Both the position numbers and the translations under genes were made by a program. This document shows positions 23,474 through 36,374 of a stretch of 64,000 bases of DNA, in pieces. The stretch lies in the NCBI GenBank assembly GCA_003024785.1, contig PUQB01000081.1:186188-250187 (forward strand). The letters run 5' to 3'. The notes under the pieces are model-generated. The model was not told the origin of the DNA and made no database searches. It was given only the letters and a program-made list of their open reading frames with translations. The number at the start of each line of letters is the position of its first letter. The first letter of the stretch is position 1. The DNA is from Selaginella tamariscina (taxonomy: Eukaryota > Streptophyta > Lycopodiopsida > Selaginellales > Selaginellaceae).

Positions 23474-25268
23474 TGTCATAGTTTTTACTATGACTCGACC
23501 CTTTACTTTGGACGTTGACTGTTGTTACCTATTGTACTATGTTGACGGACCCTAGATGTAGTGAGAAACAGCCCGCTTAGTGCACTTAGGTGTTTGGGTA
23601 GTCCGGCCGGCTATCTTTAGATGTCGCAAGAAACTCTAAGCGAAGGTAGCACTTACCTTATAGAAAACCCACCCCCGATTTTGACGTCCTAGTAAGATGA
23701 ATTTGGCATGTTAAATAGGGTTAAGAACACCCCTAGGGTTGACCTAACCCTAGGGTTACCCTAACCCACACTCTAAAAACTCCACCCCTTGGGTAGGGTT
23801 TAAGGGTTAGAGTTAGGCTAAGTTAAACATCTCTCATTAACTTAATAAGGGGCTAGCTAATTTAGTGCCAGCCCACTTACACATACAGGAAAAAGGGGGG
23901 GGGGGAAATAAGGTAGAGTATGTAGGAGTGAGGGTTCCTGGGTTCATAACTGAGCTCGTTACTTCTTCCCGGTGCAAGCTCTAGCTTGTGTCGTCAAGGC
24001 ACAACCCTCTGTTGTGCCGCCCTAACTTCCAAATGCCAGGGGTACGTCCCACCTTCGGGATAGCTTACCCTTAACGTTGGCAAATTCATGCTTGGAAGGT
24101 CTTGTCGGGATGCACGTTCCAAGAGGCAGAGATTGAGGCTTGTCTCCAGCCTCCTCCTCCACGTCAAGCTAGGTGTAGCACTCATGGCCAAGCAAGGCAC
24201 ATTCGTGTCCTTAACCAATTGTGGGTGTGGAATCTTATTTGACAGGTTCACATTACCAGTTCCTAAAGGTTCACTAAGGGGTTCTAGAGTTGGCATTTAG
24301 GAGCCACGTTTGTGGCACTTGGTGCATCTCTTGAATCTAAGGGCTATGGCATGATAGCCCACATCGGGAAGGCAGTGTCACATGGAGATGTGACACTGGG
24401 CTAAATGTCACATGGTATAACGTCCGAGCACGCCCTTTGGGGTTATATCATGGGCTTGTCACCAAGGGGTTGGATACTCTAACAAACAGGCATGCTTGTG
24501 GTCGCGCTAGGGTGTTAAGCCTTAGGCATTTGCTCAAGGGAGGTTAGGTCTCATAACTAGGTGTGCTTAAGCACACTTGGCTAGGGGAGTGTCCTTCTTG
24601 AAATCCAGGGGTTGAACAACCTAAGCTTGTTAGCAAGAGCCTTTTCATGAAGCACTTGCAAGGTCATGTACTTAGGGTTTTCCAAACCTAGCCTTAGGGA
24701 GTTTACTTAGTAAAACACTCATGTCCGCCTACGGTGCACACTCGTGTCCTCATTAAGTACTAGCCCTAGGTCTAGGGTATGACTTGGCCACCCAAACCCT
24801 TAGGGGTTAGTCGTGGTTCAAGGTACCCCTTGTCGCCTTAAAGGGGTTGTACTCCTGGATGAGGGTGATTCCTCAAGGGGTAAGTGACAATGCCTTAGCC
24901 CTATCACGGGGTATGTGTAAGAACACATCTCCTTTGTGGGGTTAGGGGAATGAGCCTGTCTAGGTCTTCTAGGGCAGGACCCTAAGTCAACTAGAGTTAT
25001 CCCTCAAGGGTTTTGGGGCAGACACTCTAGGGAGACTTAGGCTTAAGTCAACTAGGGTTATCCCTCAAGGGTTCTGGGGGCAGACATTATAGGGAGACTT
25101 AGGCTAAACCCTAAGTCTCCTGTCCACTTGGGTATTAGAGTCTAACCCTAGGGGTCATTGGGGTGGTTCTGGAAGACTTAACGTTGCTCACACAGGGTTA
25201 TGATGCCGAATGGCCACTTGGCAGCCACGTATTGCCACGTGTTGGCCCTTCGGGTCAAAACTCTGACA
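23474..25268 (+). repeat. Family D 3' LTR
   Basis: The LTR runs from TGTCATAG, with the same terminal hairpin at 23475-23494, to ACTCTGACA, about 1795 bp. It differs from the 5' LTR by scattered substitutions and small indels, so the insertion is not recent. Confidence 0.9.
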
Positions 25269-28027
25269 ACTGTCCTATTGATCTTGTTGAGGGTAAGCAG
25301 CCATCTTCCGGTCCCATCTATGGTCTCTCATCGACAGAGTTGGAGACATTGAGGAAATACATTGAGGAGAATCTTGTCATTGGATTTATCCGTCATTCGC
25401 GATCACCGGCTAGTGCCTCAGTATTATTTGTTTTCAAGAAGGATGGAAGTCTGTCCTACTTGTGGTGGACTACCGAGATTTGAATAAGGTCACCATTCCA
25501 AACAAGTATTTTCTCTCGCTCATCTCCGACATGTTCGAGTGTCTTTCTGGTGCCCGGTATTTCAAAAAGATCGATTTAAGAGGAGTGTACAATCTTATTC
25601 GAATCCGAGAAGGGGACGAGTGGAAAACAGCATTCCGTACACGCTACGAACATTTCAAGTACGTAGTAATGCCATTTGGCTTGACAAATGCACCTGCTGT
25701 TTTCCAACACATGGCTAACAATATTTTCTGGGACTTCTTGGATTTGTTTGTCATCATGTACCTAGATGACATCCTGATATTTTTTGGGAGAAGCTTCAGA
25801 AGCACCACATGTTTGCCAAGTTGGAGAAGTGCTCTTTTAGTCAGCAGTCTGTTGAGTTCCTAGGGTACATCGTTTTAGCTGAAGGTGTTCACATGGATCC
25901 TGCAAAAGTCCGGACTATATTGGAGTGGGAGAGACCATCAAATGTTCGTGACGTTCGATGTTTCCTCAGGTTTACGAACTTCTATTAACGTTTCATTCGG
26001 GATTTTTCCAAGATTGCATTGTCATTAATGAAGTTGACTGGCAAGGATGTTCCATTTGTCTAGTCCTCTGAGGCTGAGGAGGTGTTCGAGTTCCTAAAGA
26101 AGGCGTTCACCTCGGCATATGTTCTTATCTATCCTGACTCTGCGAAGCTATATTTCGTGGAAGCTGATGCCTCTAACTTTGCTATTGGTGGAGTGTTGTC
26201 CTAGGAAGGTCCAGATCATCTTCTCCATTCCATTACTTTCCATTCCCGCAAGTTCACTGCACCTGAGATCAACTACGATGTCTACAATAAGGAGTTGCTA
26301 GCGATCGTCGATGCCTTTGAGGAGTGGCACAGATTTTTTGAAGGTTCCCCGCATGTGGTTAAGGTGTATTGTGATCACAAGAACCTCTAGTACTGGGCAA
26401 CAGCACAAGTTCTCAATCAGTGTCAGGCATGATGGGCACAGTCTTTGTCCCGGTTCCGATACGTGATTATTCATCGTCTCGGTCATCTAAATGGCAAAGC
26501 AGATGCTTTATCTCATCGCAGTTACCTAGCTCTAGTGCCAGGTGAAATCCCATTTAATCAACAAGAACAAATCATCCTGAGCTCCGACCAGTTGTTGGTG
26601 AACGCGCTTTCCCGTTCTTCTGCTCTAGTTAACACTCCGTTTTTGGATTTAATCCGAGAAAGTCTTCGTCAAGACGAGTTTGCTCGTGATGTCCTTACAC
26701 ATGTTCAACGAGTGTAGCCATTGTCTTCAGGGTCACAACTACGAGATTATGTTGCTTTTCATCTTCATAATGGGTTGTTGTACCACCACATCCAAATCTA
26801 TGTTCTATATGGAGAACTGAGGTTGCGAGCTGTTTAACATTGCCATGACAACACAAATGTGGGACATTTTGGCATTCGGAAGACGATCGAGTTGGTATAG
26901 CATGTGTTCTGGTGGCCTCGGCTTCGCATATATGTTGAGAAATTTGTGCGATCTTGTGACACGTGCCAGCATACAAAGCTTCTTTGTCATTGACCGGTTG
27001 GACTACTACAGCCTCTTCCTATTGCTCAGCAGCCATGGTCCTCCATCACCATGGATTTCCTCACTGATTTACTGCCTTTTAGAGGGTTTGATGCTATCCT
27101 AGTCATTGTTGATCGGTTCTCTAAGATGGCGGACTTTTTCTTCCTGATGAACTTGTCACTGATTAAGGTCCCCAGTTCACTTCAGCATTCTGGTGGAGAT
27201 TCCTAGATCGACTATGTATCATAGGGAAGCTGTCTATTACATATCATCCTAAAACAGATGGCCAAACGGAGTGCACGATTCAGACTCTGGAATAATATCT
27301 CCGATGTTTCATTTCTCATCTGCAAGATGATTGGGTCGATCTCCTTCCTGTTGCCGAGTTCGCGTACAACAACATGGCACACTCATCCATAGGTGTGTCA
27401 CCATTTTTCGCGTTCTTTGGTGTTCATCCTCGCTAGTCCTATAGCTTGCCCGTGGTTCCTGGCCTTACCACTACTGCCGATGATCGTGTTGAGCATCTCC
27501 AACAAGTCCATGAAGAAGTGCAGCATCATGCAACAACAAGCTGCTGATCGTTCCCGTTCCTCTCCTCCAGCATTCACAGTTGGTGACCAAGTGTGGCTCC
27601 TCCGGCGTCATTGGCCAACCACACGTCCCTGTGGCAAGCTGGACTATCAACGCTTGGGCCCATTTCATATCATCGAGAGACTCTCTAATGTGACGTTTCG
27701 TCTCGAGCTTCCACCAACCATCTGGATCCATCCCGTGTTCCATGTTTCTTTATTGGAGCCTTATGGCCGACTTCTTCCACCACCTCCTCCGATTATAGTT
27801 GCTAGTGAACTTGAGTTCAAGGTTGCTACAATTCTTGACTCCAAGCTTGTTTATGGTCAGCTTCACTATTTCATGGAATGGGTCGATTATCCACCCAGCG
27901 AACGCACTTGGGAGCCTGCTGCTTATCTTGTTCATGCTCCTAATCTTGTTGCCGAGTTCCATCATCGATATCCTGCAAAACCTAGACCAGTGACGCGCGA
28001 TGCTCATCATCGAAGGGGGGGACCAGT
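25269..28027 (+). pseudogene. Family C pol, 3' half: RT, RNase H, integrase, chromodomain
   Basis: RT resumes after the D insert with DLVEGKQPSSGPIYGLS, then [37 protein letters not shown] and the catalytic YLDD at about 25758-25769. RNase H is recognisable at about 26100-26400 in changing frames. The integrase HHCC finger lies at about 26840-26975 (CHDN, GHFG, RSCDTC), and the core is broken by stops (27100-27430). From 27393 the frame is open: FTVGDQVWLLRRH, a GPFHIIERL segment, HPVFHVSLLEPYG, and a chromodomain with YFMEWVDYPPSERTWEP at about 27870-27915. In-frame stops occur in RT and RNase H. In homologous elements the chromodomain tail guides insertion into heterochromatin. Confidence 0.85.
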
Positions 28028-28224
28028 TGTGGATCACACAATCCTCAGGACCTCAGATATATAAACAGGGTTCCAGTTCTAGGTTTCTCAAAATCATTCA
28101 ACACCAGTCTTCGGCCTTGTATTTCATTTTGTATTCATTTCTCTCTTAAATACAATCTCTTCATTTCAATTCAAAGGTTCTGCCCTTGTTCTAAAGGTTT
28201 CGCCCTTTGCACAAGGTCGTGACA
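28028..28224 (+). repeat. Family C 3' LTR
   Basis: The LTR matches 10571-10760, starts TGTGGATCACACAATCC and ends AAGGTCGTGACA. The PPT AAGGGGGGACCAGT lies just upstream. Only about 14 bp beyond its end a gag segment of another element begins, so this LTR may be shared with that fragment. Confidence 0.85.
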
Positions 28225-28409
28225 CAACTTACCAGTTAAGTTTGATGGATAAAGGTCACAATTTCAAGGTTTCATGAATCAAGTTTAGCTAGTCTTTCAC
28301 TTACATCCACATTAGCATTAGTACCCTACGGCTACAACATAAGTGGGTCTTGTAGGCACACTCCTCATCGGTGTAATTTTAAAGTGATTTGCACCTTTCC
28401 TTGAGAAGG

Positions 28410-30091
28410 TGTCAGAGTTTTAATCCAAAGGGCCAACACGTGGCAACACATGGCTGTCAAGTGGCCATTCGGCATCATCACCCTGTGTGAGCAACGCTAA
28501 GTCTTCTAAGATAACCCTAAGAGTCTGACTTAGGGGCCCAATTAGGCAAAAGACTTAGAGTCCTACCCTAAGTCCCTTAGAATGACCATCCCATAAACCC
28601 TAGAGAATAACCCGAGTAGATTTTAGGATCCTGTCCCAGTAGACCTAGATAGGCTCATGCCTTAACCTCACAAAGGAGATGTGTCTCACACATACCCCCG
28701 TGACAGAGCTAAGGCATCGTCACTTACCCCTTGAGGAATCACCCTCATTCGGAGTACAACCCCTTTAGGGCAACAAGGGGTACCCTGAACCACGACTAAC
28801 CCTAAGGGTTTGGGTGGCCAAGTCATACCCTAGACCTAGGGCTAGTACTTAGTGAGGACACAAGTGTGCACCATAGGCGGACACGAGTGTTTTACTAAGC
28901 AAACTCCCTAAGGTTAGGTTTGGATAACCCTAAGTACATGACTTTGCGAGTGCTTCACGAAAGACTCCTACTAACAAGCTTAGGTTGTTCAACCCCTGGA
29001 TTCCAAGGAGAACACTCTCCTAGCCAAGTGTGCCTAAGCACACCTAGTTACGAGACCTAACCTCCCTTAAGCAAATGCCCAAAGCTTAACACCCTAGCGC
29101 GAGCACAAGCATGCTTGTTTGTCAAAGTATCCAACCCCTTGGTGACAAGCCCATGACATGGGCGTGCTTCAGGCATTGTATCATGTGACGTTTAGCCCAG
29201 TGTCACATCTCCATGTGACATTGCCTTCCTCGATGTGGGCTATCATGCCATAGCCCTTAGATTCAAGAGTTGCACCAAGTGCCACAAACGTGGCTCCTAA
29301 ATGCCAACTCTAGAACCCCTTAGTGAACCCTCAGGAACTGGGTAATGTGAACCTGTAAGATCCTACACCCACAATTGGACAAGGACACAAATGTGCCTTG
29401 CTTGGCCATGAGTGCTACACCTAGCTTGACGTGGAGGAGGAGGATGGAGACAAGCTTCAACCTCTGCCTCTTGGAACATGCATTTTGACAAAACCTTTCA
29501 AGCATGGATTCACCAACGTTAAGGGTGAGCTACCCCGAAGGTGGGATGTACCCCTGTCATCTGGAAGTTAGGGCGGCACAATAGAGGGTTGTGCCTTGAT
29601 GACACAAGCTAGAGCTTGCACCGGGAGAAGAGTAACAAGCTCAGTCATGAACCCAGGAACCCTCACTCCTACATACTACCTTATTTATGTGACAGAGCCC
29701 CTCCCCTCGTTTTCCTGTTTACATAAGTGGGCTAGCACGGAATCTCATTCCCAGAGGGAATATACTTGGTGAGTTATCCATCGACCCCTAAACCCTAACT
29801 TGTCAAACCTAAGGATATTTCTAAACATATCCGACATGCCGAACTCACCGAACTAATCATTAACCCAATTGGGACACGAAAAACCAAGATAAGAGTTTTT
29901 TAGATGGAAGTGCTAGCTTTGCCCAGAGTTTCTTGCAAATATCTAATAACACCTGGCCGGACCATCCCTAGATATTCAAGTGCATTAAGCGGGTCTATTT
30001 CTTCTACACCTAGGGCTTATCAACATAGTATAGTAGGTAATAACAATCAATGTCCAAAGTAAAAGGGGAGTCATAGTAAAAAGCTATGACA
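28410..30091 (-). repeat. Family D 3' LTR of the second copy
   Basis: This is the reverse complement of the D LTR: on the plus strand it starts TGTCAGAG and ends CTATGACA. The terminal hairpin (GTCATAG, then CTATGAC) is retained at about 30070-30090. Confidence 0.88.
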
Positions 30092-33000
30092 CACTCCCCA
30101 CCTTTGAAAATGTCAACGTCCTCGTTAACGTCCAACTCTAAGACTAGATAATGTTAGAGAAAACTAACCAAAATTAACATATTACTCTATGTAGAGTTAG
30201 CCAAAAGTTCACATAATTTCATTACCCCTCTTGCATAATGCGAAGCCAAGTACTTTAGAACCGTCGTTCACTGAGTCATAAACCCAGCTGCCAGAGGCAC
30301 CACCTACGACATGAAGTCACCTGGAGATTTTTTGCACGTCTGTAAAATCTATCACCCGACGCACACAACATAATGGTTAATTTCTTTACTTAACTAGAAT
30401 TATATATTGGAGGCCTCTAGTTAGTGTTGCTGCCAACCCCTTGGTTAACAAGAAATAAAGGCTTGCTTTATTCCTTAATATCAAACGCTGTTGACAACCC
30501 TAGCACACAACAAGCACTTTGACGTCCATCTCAAGTGCTTAACCAAACACCTTATCATTTCTTTGATTTTCCAATAGTCCCACATCTCCACATGTTACAA
30601 TATTATAGCTTTACATTTCTACATCCCTTAGTGTTTCTCATTACTCCTTTTCATAAGGGTCTGCTACTATACCTATCCCCCTTTAGTATATAGTTATGCC
30701 AAATTAGGTATAAGACTTTTATCGAAATCAAGCTCTTTTCGATACTAAAGTACTATTCCTGAAACCATGTTCTTTGTAGACATGTCAATCTGGCAAGAGG
30801 CGATCACATAGGCGCATGGTTGTACACATGTATACAACAAGGTCATGTCAACCTGCCAAATGCCATCCATTTGGTGTGTCATTAACATAATTTATTCCCG
30901 ATAGGAATCAAATTTAGTCAAATCTACAACCAAGTGTGATAGCTTTATCATTCGTCTTTTGCAACCTAGCTTGTACTCTTTCATAACACCAACCAGTTCA
31001 AGGACTAGATAAGCTAACATACCTTTCTTACAAACTAATGTAGAAACCAGGAAATTCAACCCATCTCTAGTGTCTCAATCAACGACCTTTAGATAACACG
31101 TCTCTTAATTGTCACTCTCATTGTACTCATTCCCCAAAGAGCACATCATGCTAGATGCCATTCAATAATTCCTAACTCTTTATCTCACTAAGTTTAAAAT
31201 ACCAAATTTCAAAACTTAATTTCTACAATAAGAGTCTCTATGAACTCGTAATACTGCATGCCTTTGTAACATTATATTTATTTCTAACTCTCAAACTGAT
31301 TATGTAAATGTTTCTCAACACTATACCGAAGTATAGCATTTTCATTAATTGGAGCAATTAGTGTTTTGATAAACATCTTTTTAAACTAATCCTTATTCTA
31401 TAAATAGTTGCAATTTCGATATTGATACTCTTGAATGAATAATGATCGTTTTAACGTTTAAATCCTAAGCTTACTAACTAGTTGTTATACTAGCGAATAT
31501 AAATTTATAATCATATCAATCTATCGAAATGCTACAACTATAATATAAACATGGTCTTAGTTTATATAAATCGAACTTCAGTTTTGAAATGGAAATATAA
31601 TGTTTAACAGTATTCCGAGGAACTTTGTTTAGAGACTAAGAGGATTAACTAATTTAATAAGATATCAACCTCCACATAAATGTTATCATAATACTGAAGT
31701 GTTATATCAACTTCATGTTTCAGTCATACCTTATAATTCAATAGATTTCCCCAAACATGAATAAAATATCTAGTTCAGTACATCAAATTAAGATACATTA
31801 TTCACTCTAAACACCTAGCAATCATCAAAATACCACATTGTTCCTCAAGCAATGTATTGAGAAACTCCTCATTTCTCAACTAACTTGAAAACACGTTTCA
31901 AGTTATAACATTAAGGTACTGCCTTACCAAAGTGTAAACTCAGATCTGCTTGAGTCTTTATATTTTATGATTATGGCCACCTCATGTGATAATAACCCAG
32001 TTCTAATATTGAGCGTTCCAAACTCAATATTGAGGAGATATCATACCATACTTTGACAAGTCATTTATAACCAATCTTGAAAGACTGTCACAAATACTTC
32101 CAATGTCTAAGATATGAATATCTCAATGAATAAGGTGATAGAAAACCTCATATTCTCATACCAGATTGGACCATATGTTAGCAACATTGTATCATGATCA
32201 TCAAGAAGGGAGACCATCTTCTTGAACTAATCTAACCACCAGATATCTCACTTTTAAGGATATTGAACCAAACTCAAGGAACACCATCAAACCTTGAGAT
32301 AGAACTAACGACTAGCCCAAGGAATACAATCAAACCTTAAGTCAAGAATAGTTCTATTTTTCTATATTCCAAAGAACTGAAGATACTTACTTGATAAGTT
32401 CTCTGAGTGCCCACATTTGCGACTATGATGCAAAGTCAAGAAACTGTCTTTTGAATAATTGTATTTGACTCTAAAATAAAATTGTTATTGAAAAACAATA
32501 CCAACTTCTGATTCTCATCGAATACCGACTCTCTGAGGAGGTACATGCACTTAAACCTCCAATGAAAATCTGATTGTTACTAGCTCATTGATAATTCTCA
32601 ATATAAGTTATCAAACTTAGCAAGTTTTCTTACCTAGTTGATAAACAAAGTGGAGAATCCCAAATCATGCTCTTCTTAACCAAGAAATCACCCTTGTTTA
32701 AGAACTTATCCTTACATTGTAAACAACGTTACAGATTCCAAGATTAAAGAGTTAATAATGAAATGCACAAGTGTGCGTCGAACGCCTTCACTATGCAAGT
32801 CCTTCCTTACTCAATAAACTGAAAATGTAAACCTATGTTTCCAACATTACTCTTTGTGATAGATCACGCCATCCATCCAAAAGCTGCATTGATAGGGATG
32901 CAACATTAAATTCGTCTACTGCCAAAATTATTATTCTATTTCATTCTTATGATCCCACATGAGATAACTTCATAATCAAGTTAGCCGAGCTAGATAACTT

Positions 33001-33879
33001 GAATACAAAGTGTGCACTTACAACCAACTAAGATTTCAAGTTGTACTTTGTTCAAATTAGGTAACTTGAACTTAGTAAACTATTTCACCTAATGTTACTT
33101 GTAGCTAGCGTCATCAAAATATTGTGAACATCGGACAATACTTTAATTATATTGGATCTTTGAACCAACTTGCTTAACATTTATCATGTTAATATCCGAC
33201 ATTCCATTGTATTACAAGTTTAACACCATAGTCTGCTTCTAAAGTTACACTCTCGAAACATGCACTATAATGAGAGTTTATTTTACACTTTATGTCAAAA
33301 TGTAGTCTTCCCTCTTATGTTTGAATATGCCCCTTCTCCCAAAGTCAAAGATGCACATTTAACATAAGTCTTTCCCCGTTTGAACACTATAGTTGGACTC
33401 AATATTGAATCTTGATCTAAGTCAAAACTCAATCGACATAGTCACATTCTCAAATCATGTGTTATCCTAAAATCTAAACACCTTAATGAAAAAGAATTTT
33501 TTTTAATAATGGATAAACTTAGCATATCACATGATCCACTTCACAAGACTTAATTTGTAAGCCAGAACAAACTAACACGCCACGTCTTGTGAAAATATAT
33601 GGTAAAGTAACTTGAACATCTATAAGGTAAAGTAACCTAGCCTACAACTTGGAAGTTGCCTTTCAAGTGCTACCTTCAACATCGGAGTCCATAACCCACA
33701 CCCATTAATGAAGTAGATGTACTCTGAAGAGTTATAGATCTCAGGACCAATTCTCCACGCAGAATTCAAATGTAAGCCAAAGTGATAAAGTACTTTAAGA
33801 ATTTAGAACTAACTAAACCCTAAAACACACCATACTTTAGACAATCCTACTGACCGTAAAGAATAGCTCCGATACCAAT
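30092..33879 (-). other. Family D internal region of the second copy, non-coding
   Basis: This AT-rich region is colinear with 14300-15849 plus 21322-23473 of the first copy. It preserves the uninterrupted site where the CACTA-like transposon entered the first copy, at about 32243-32260. No domain or long ORF is visible. Confidence 0.8.
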
Positions 33880-35561
33880 TGTCAGAGTTTTAACCCAAAG
33901 GACCAACATTGTGGCAACACATGGCTGCCAAGTGACCATTCGGCATCATCACCTTGTGTGAGCAACACTAAATCTTTTAAGATAACCCTAAGAGTCTGAC
34001 TTAGGAGCCCAATTAGGCAAAAGACTTAAGTCCTACCCTAAGTCCCCTAGAATGACCATCCCATGAACCCTATATGATAACCCGAGTAGACTTTAGGATC
34101 CTGTCCCAGTAGACCTAGATAGGCTCATGCCTTAACCTCACAAAGGAGATGTGTCTCACACATACCCCCATGACAGAGCTAAGGCATTGTCACTTACCCC
34201 TTGAGGAATCACCCTCATCCGAAGTACAACCCCTTTAGGGCAACAAGGGGTACCCTGAACCACGACTAACCCCTAAGGGTTTGGGTGGCACCCTAGACCT
34301 AGGGCTAATACTTAGTGAGGACATGAGTGTGCGCCGTAAACGGACACGAGTGTTCTACTAAGCAAACTCTTTAAGGCTAAGTTTGGATAACCCTAAGTAC
34401 ATGACCTTGCAAAGTGCTTTCATGAAAAGGCTCCTACTAACAAGCTTAGGTTGTTCACCCTAAATCCAAGGAGAACACTCCCTAGCCAAGTGTGCCTAAG
34501 CACACTAGTTACGAGACCTAACCTTTCTTAAGCAAATGCCCAAGGCTTAACACCTAGCGTGAGCACAAGCATGCTTGTTTGTCAGAGCATCCAACCCCTT
34601 GGTGACAAGCCCATGACATAACCCAAAGGGCGTGCCTCGAGCGTTGTATGTGACGTTTAGCCCAGTGTCACATCTCCATGTGACACTGCCTTCCTTGATG
34701 TGGGTTATCATGCCATAAGCCCTTAGATTCAAAGAGTTGCACAAGTGCCACAAACATGGCTCCTAAATGCCAACTCTAGAACCCCTTAGTGAACCCCAGG
34801 AACTGGGTAATGTGAACCGTCAAGTAAGATCCCACGCCCATGGTTGGACAAGGACACAAATGTGCCTTGCTTGGCCATGAGTGCTACACCTAGCTTGACG
34901 TGGAGGAGGAGGCTGGAGACAAGCCTCAACCTCTGCCTCTTGGAATGTGCATTCCGACAAGACCTTCCAGGCATAGATTCACCAATGTTAAGGGTGAGCT
35001 ACCCGAAGGTGGGACGTACCCTGTCATCTGGAAGTTAAGGCAGCACAACAGAGGGTTGTGCCTTGACGACACAAGCTAGAGCTTGCACCAGGAGAAGAGT
35101 AACGAGCTCAGTCATGAACCCAGGAACCCTCACTCCTACATATTACCTTATTTATGTGACAAAGGCACCCCTCTCCCCTGTTTTCCTATTTACATAAATG
35201 AGCTAGCATAGAATCTCATTCCTAGAAGGAATATACTTGGTAAGTTATCCATCGACCCTAAACCTTAACATGTCAAACCTAGGGGTATTTTTAAACATAT
35301 CCGACATGCCGAACTCACCGGAACTAGCCATTAACCCAACTGGGACACGAAAAACCAAGATAAGAGTTTTTTAGATGGAAGTGCTAGCTTCGCCCAAAGT
35401 TTCTTGCAAATACCTAATGACACCCGGCCAAACCATCAAAAGATATCCAAATGCACTAAGCAGGCATGTTTCTTCTACACCTAGGACTTATCAACATAGT
35501 ACAGTAAGTAACAACAATCAACGTCCAAAGTAAAAGGGGAGTTATAGTAAAAACTATTATA
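33880..35561 (-). repeat. Family D 5' LTR of the second copy
   Basis: The LTR is homologous to 28410-30091. Its outer end has decayed from CTATGACA to CTATTATA, but the flanking GAAGG duplication fixes the boundary. Confidence 0.88.
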
Positions 35562-36049
35562 GAAGGACTCACCACTCTTAAAATCATGTGATACTTTTTT
35601 CTAAGCCTTTGAAGCTACATTCAATGATCTTGACTATGAACGCACAACAATAACCAAGCTTCAACAACTACGGTATGGTTCCCACACAACATCCAAATAT
35701 GCTTTTGATTTTTTGTTTACTTTTATGGGATGACAATGCCCTTCATAATCAGTTCATGGAAAGTTTTCGTGACAATGTCAAAGATCTCTTGGTCACTCTC
35801 AAAACCCAGATTCTTTGGATAAAGCTATTGTTCAAGCAATTCATTACAACAATCGACTTTTTGAGCGACTTCAAAAGAAACGTTCTCAACAAGTATTTCG
35901 TACTCCAACTTTAATAGTGTAAGAGACATCAACCCCTCTATCTTCTGGCGCTAAACCGATGCAAGTGAATGTTCTTTGACACCCTTAAATGAATATGAAT
36001 GTATCAATTTTTATATAATGAAATCACTTGACTCACCTGATTAAGTAAT

Positions 36050-36272
36050 ATAAAATTCCTTTTCATAACATTAATTGGTTTTTAATCTTTATAATTAAAG
36101 GGAGAGGATTTTCATAACATTAATTGGCTTTTAATCTTTATAGTTAAAGGGAGAGAGATAAAAGTCCTTTTCATAATATTAATTGGCTTTTAATCTTTAT
36201 AATTAAGGGAGAGAGATAAAAACCCTTTTCATAACATTAATTGACTTTTAATCTTTATAATTAAAGGAAGAG
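36050..36272. repeat. Minisatellite, about 57-bp unit, 4 copies
   Basis: The unit contains CCTTTTCATAACATTAATTGG, TTTTAATCTTTATAATTAAA and GGGAGAGAGATAAAA. Four diverged head-to-tail copies are seen. Confidence 0.9.
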
Positions 36273-36283
36273 GAATAATGCTA

Positions 36284-36374
36284 TAACAACGTTGTTCACA
36301 TAGGGTATTAATGATGGATGACCACTTTGCAAACATGAATTGCTATATGTTAGTCCTTAGGGTTAAAACTCTAT
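36284..36374 (+). repeat. Fragment of a family D LTR 3' end
   Basis: AACGTTGTTCACATAGGGT and GGGTTAAAACTCTA match, with gaps, the last 90 bp of D LTRs (compare 14210-14299). The fragment is strongly diverged and truncated. Confidence 0.5.

Larger units (their letters stand above)
12514..25268 (+). mobile_element. Family D LTR retrotransposon, no recognisable coding capacity, containing nested DNA transposons
   Basis: LTRs of about 1.8 kb (12514-14299 and 23474-25268) flank an internal region. The element is bounded by an exact 5-bp TSD, ACTGT (12509-12513 and 25269-25273), inside family C pol. A near-match to the initiator-Met tRNA primer-binding site follows the 5' LTR, and a PPT precedes the 3' LTR. 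With the CACTA-like insert (15850-21318) removed, the internal part is about 3.7 kb, the same size as in the second copy at 28410-35561. I see no gag or pol domain in either copy, so it fits the large non-autonomous (LARD) type. Confidence 0.9.
10571..28224 (+). mobile_element. Family C Ty3/gypsy chromovirus, interrupted by nested element D
   Basis: Short LTRs at 10571-10760 and 28028-28224 bound a degenerate gag-protease-RT-RNaseH-integrase-chromodomain order. The body is split after the protease/linker by family D (12514-25268). Joining 12513 to 25274 restores the conserved run YDC-PIDLVEGKQ in frame. A purine-rich PPT (AAGGGGGGACCAGT) precedes the 3' LTR. No clear TSD was found: CCAGT lies upstream of the 5' LTR and CAACT downstream of the 3' LTR. 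Confidence 0.85.
28410..35561 (-). mobile_element. Second family D element (LARD-like), intact structure, minus orientation
   Basis: LTRs at 28410-30091 and 33880-35561 flank a 3.8-kb internal region. An exact 5-bp TSD, GAAGG (28405-28409 and 35562-35566), bounds it. Read on the minus strand it has the PBS TTGGTATCGGAGC next to the 5' LTR (33866-33878) and a purine-rich tract next to the 3' LTR (about 30092-30105). The internal region has stops in all frames and no gag, protease, RT or integrase motif. Any mobility would have depended on proteins supplied by another element. Confidence 0.9.
28225..35985 (+). pseudogene. Ty3/gypsy gag fragment split by the second family D element
   Basis: The left piece, 28225-28409, reads VKFDG, FQGFMNQV and, near its end, APFLEK. 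The right piece, 35567-35985, continues DSPLLKS, AFEATFNDLDYERTTITKLQ, DDNALHNQFMESFRDNVKD and an RLFERLQKKR-type segment in changing frames. Joining 28409 to 35567, with one copy of the GAAGG duplication, keeps frame across the junction (LEK-DSPLL). Stops occur in both pieces. The rest of the element (protease, pol, LTR) is not visible downstream. Confidence 0.75.
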
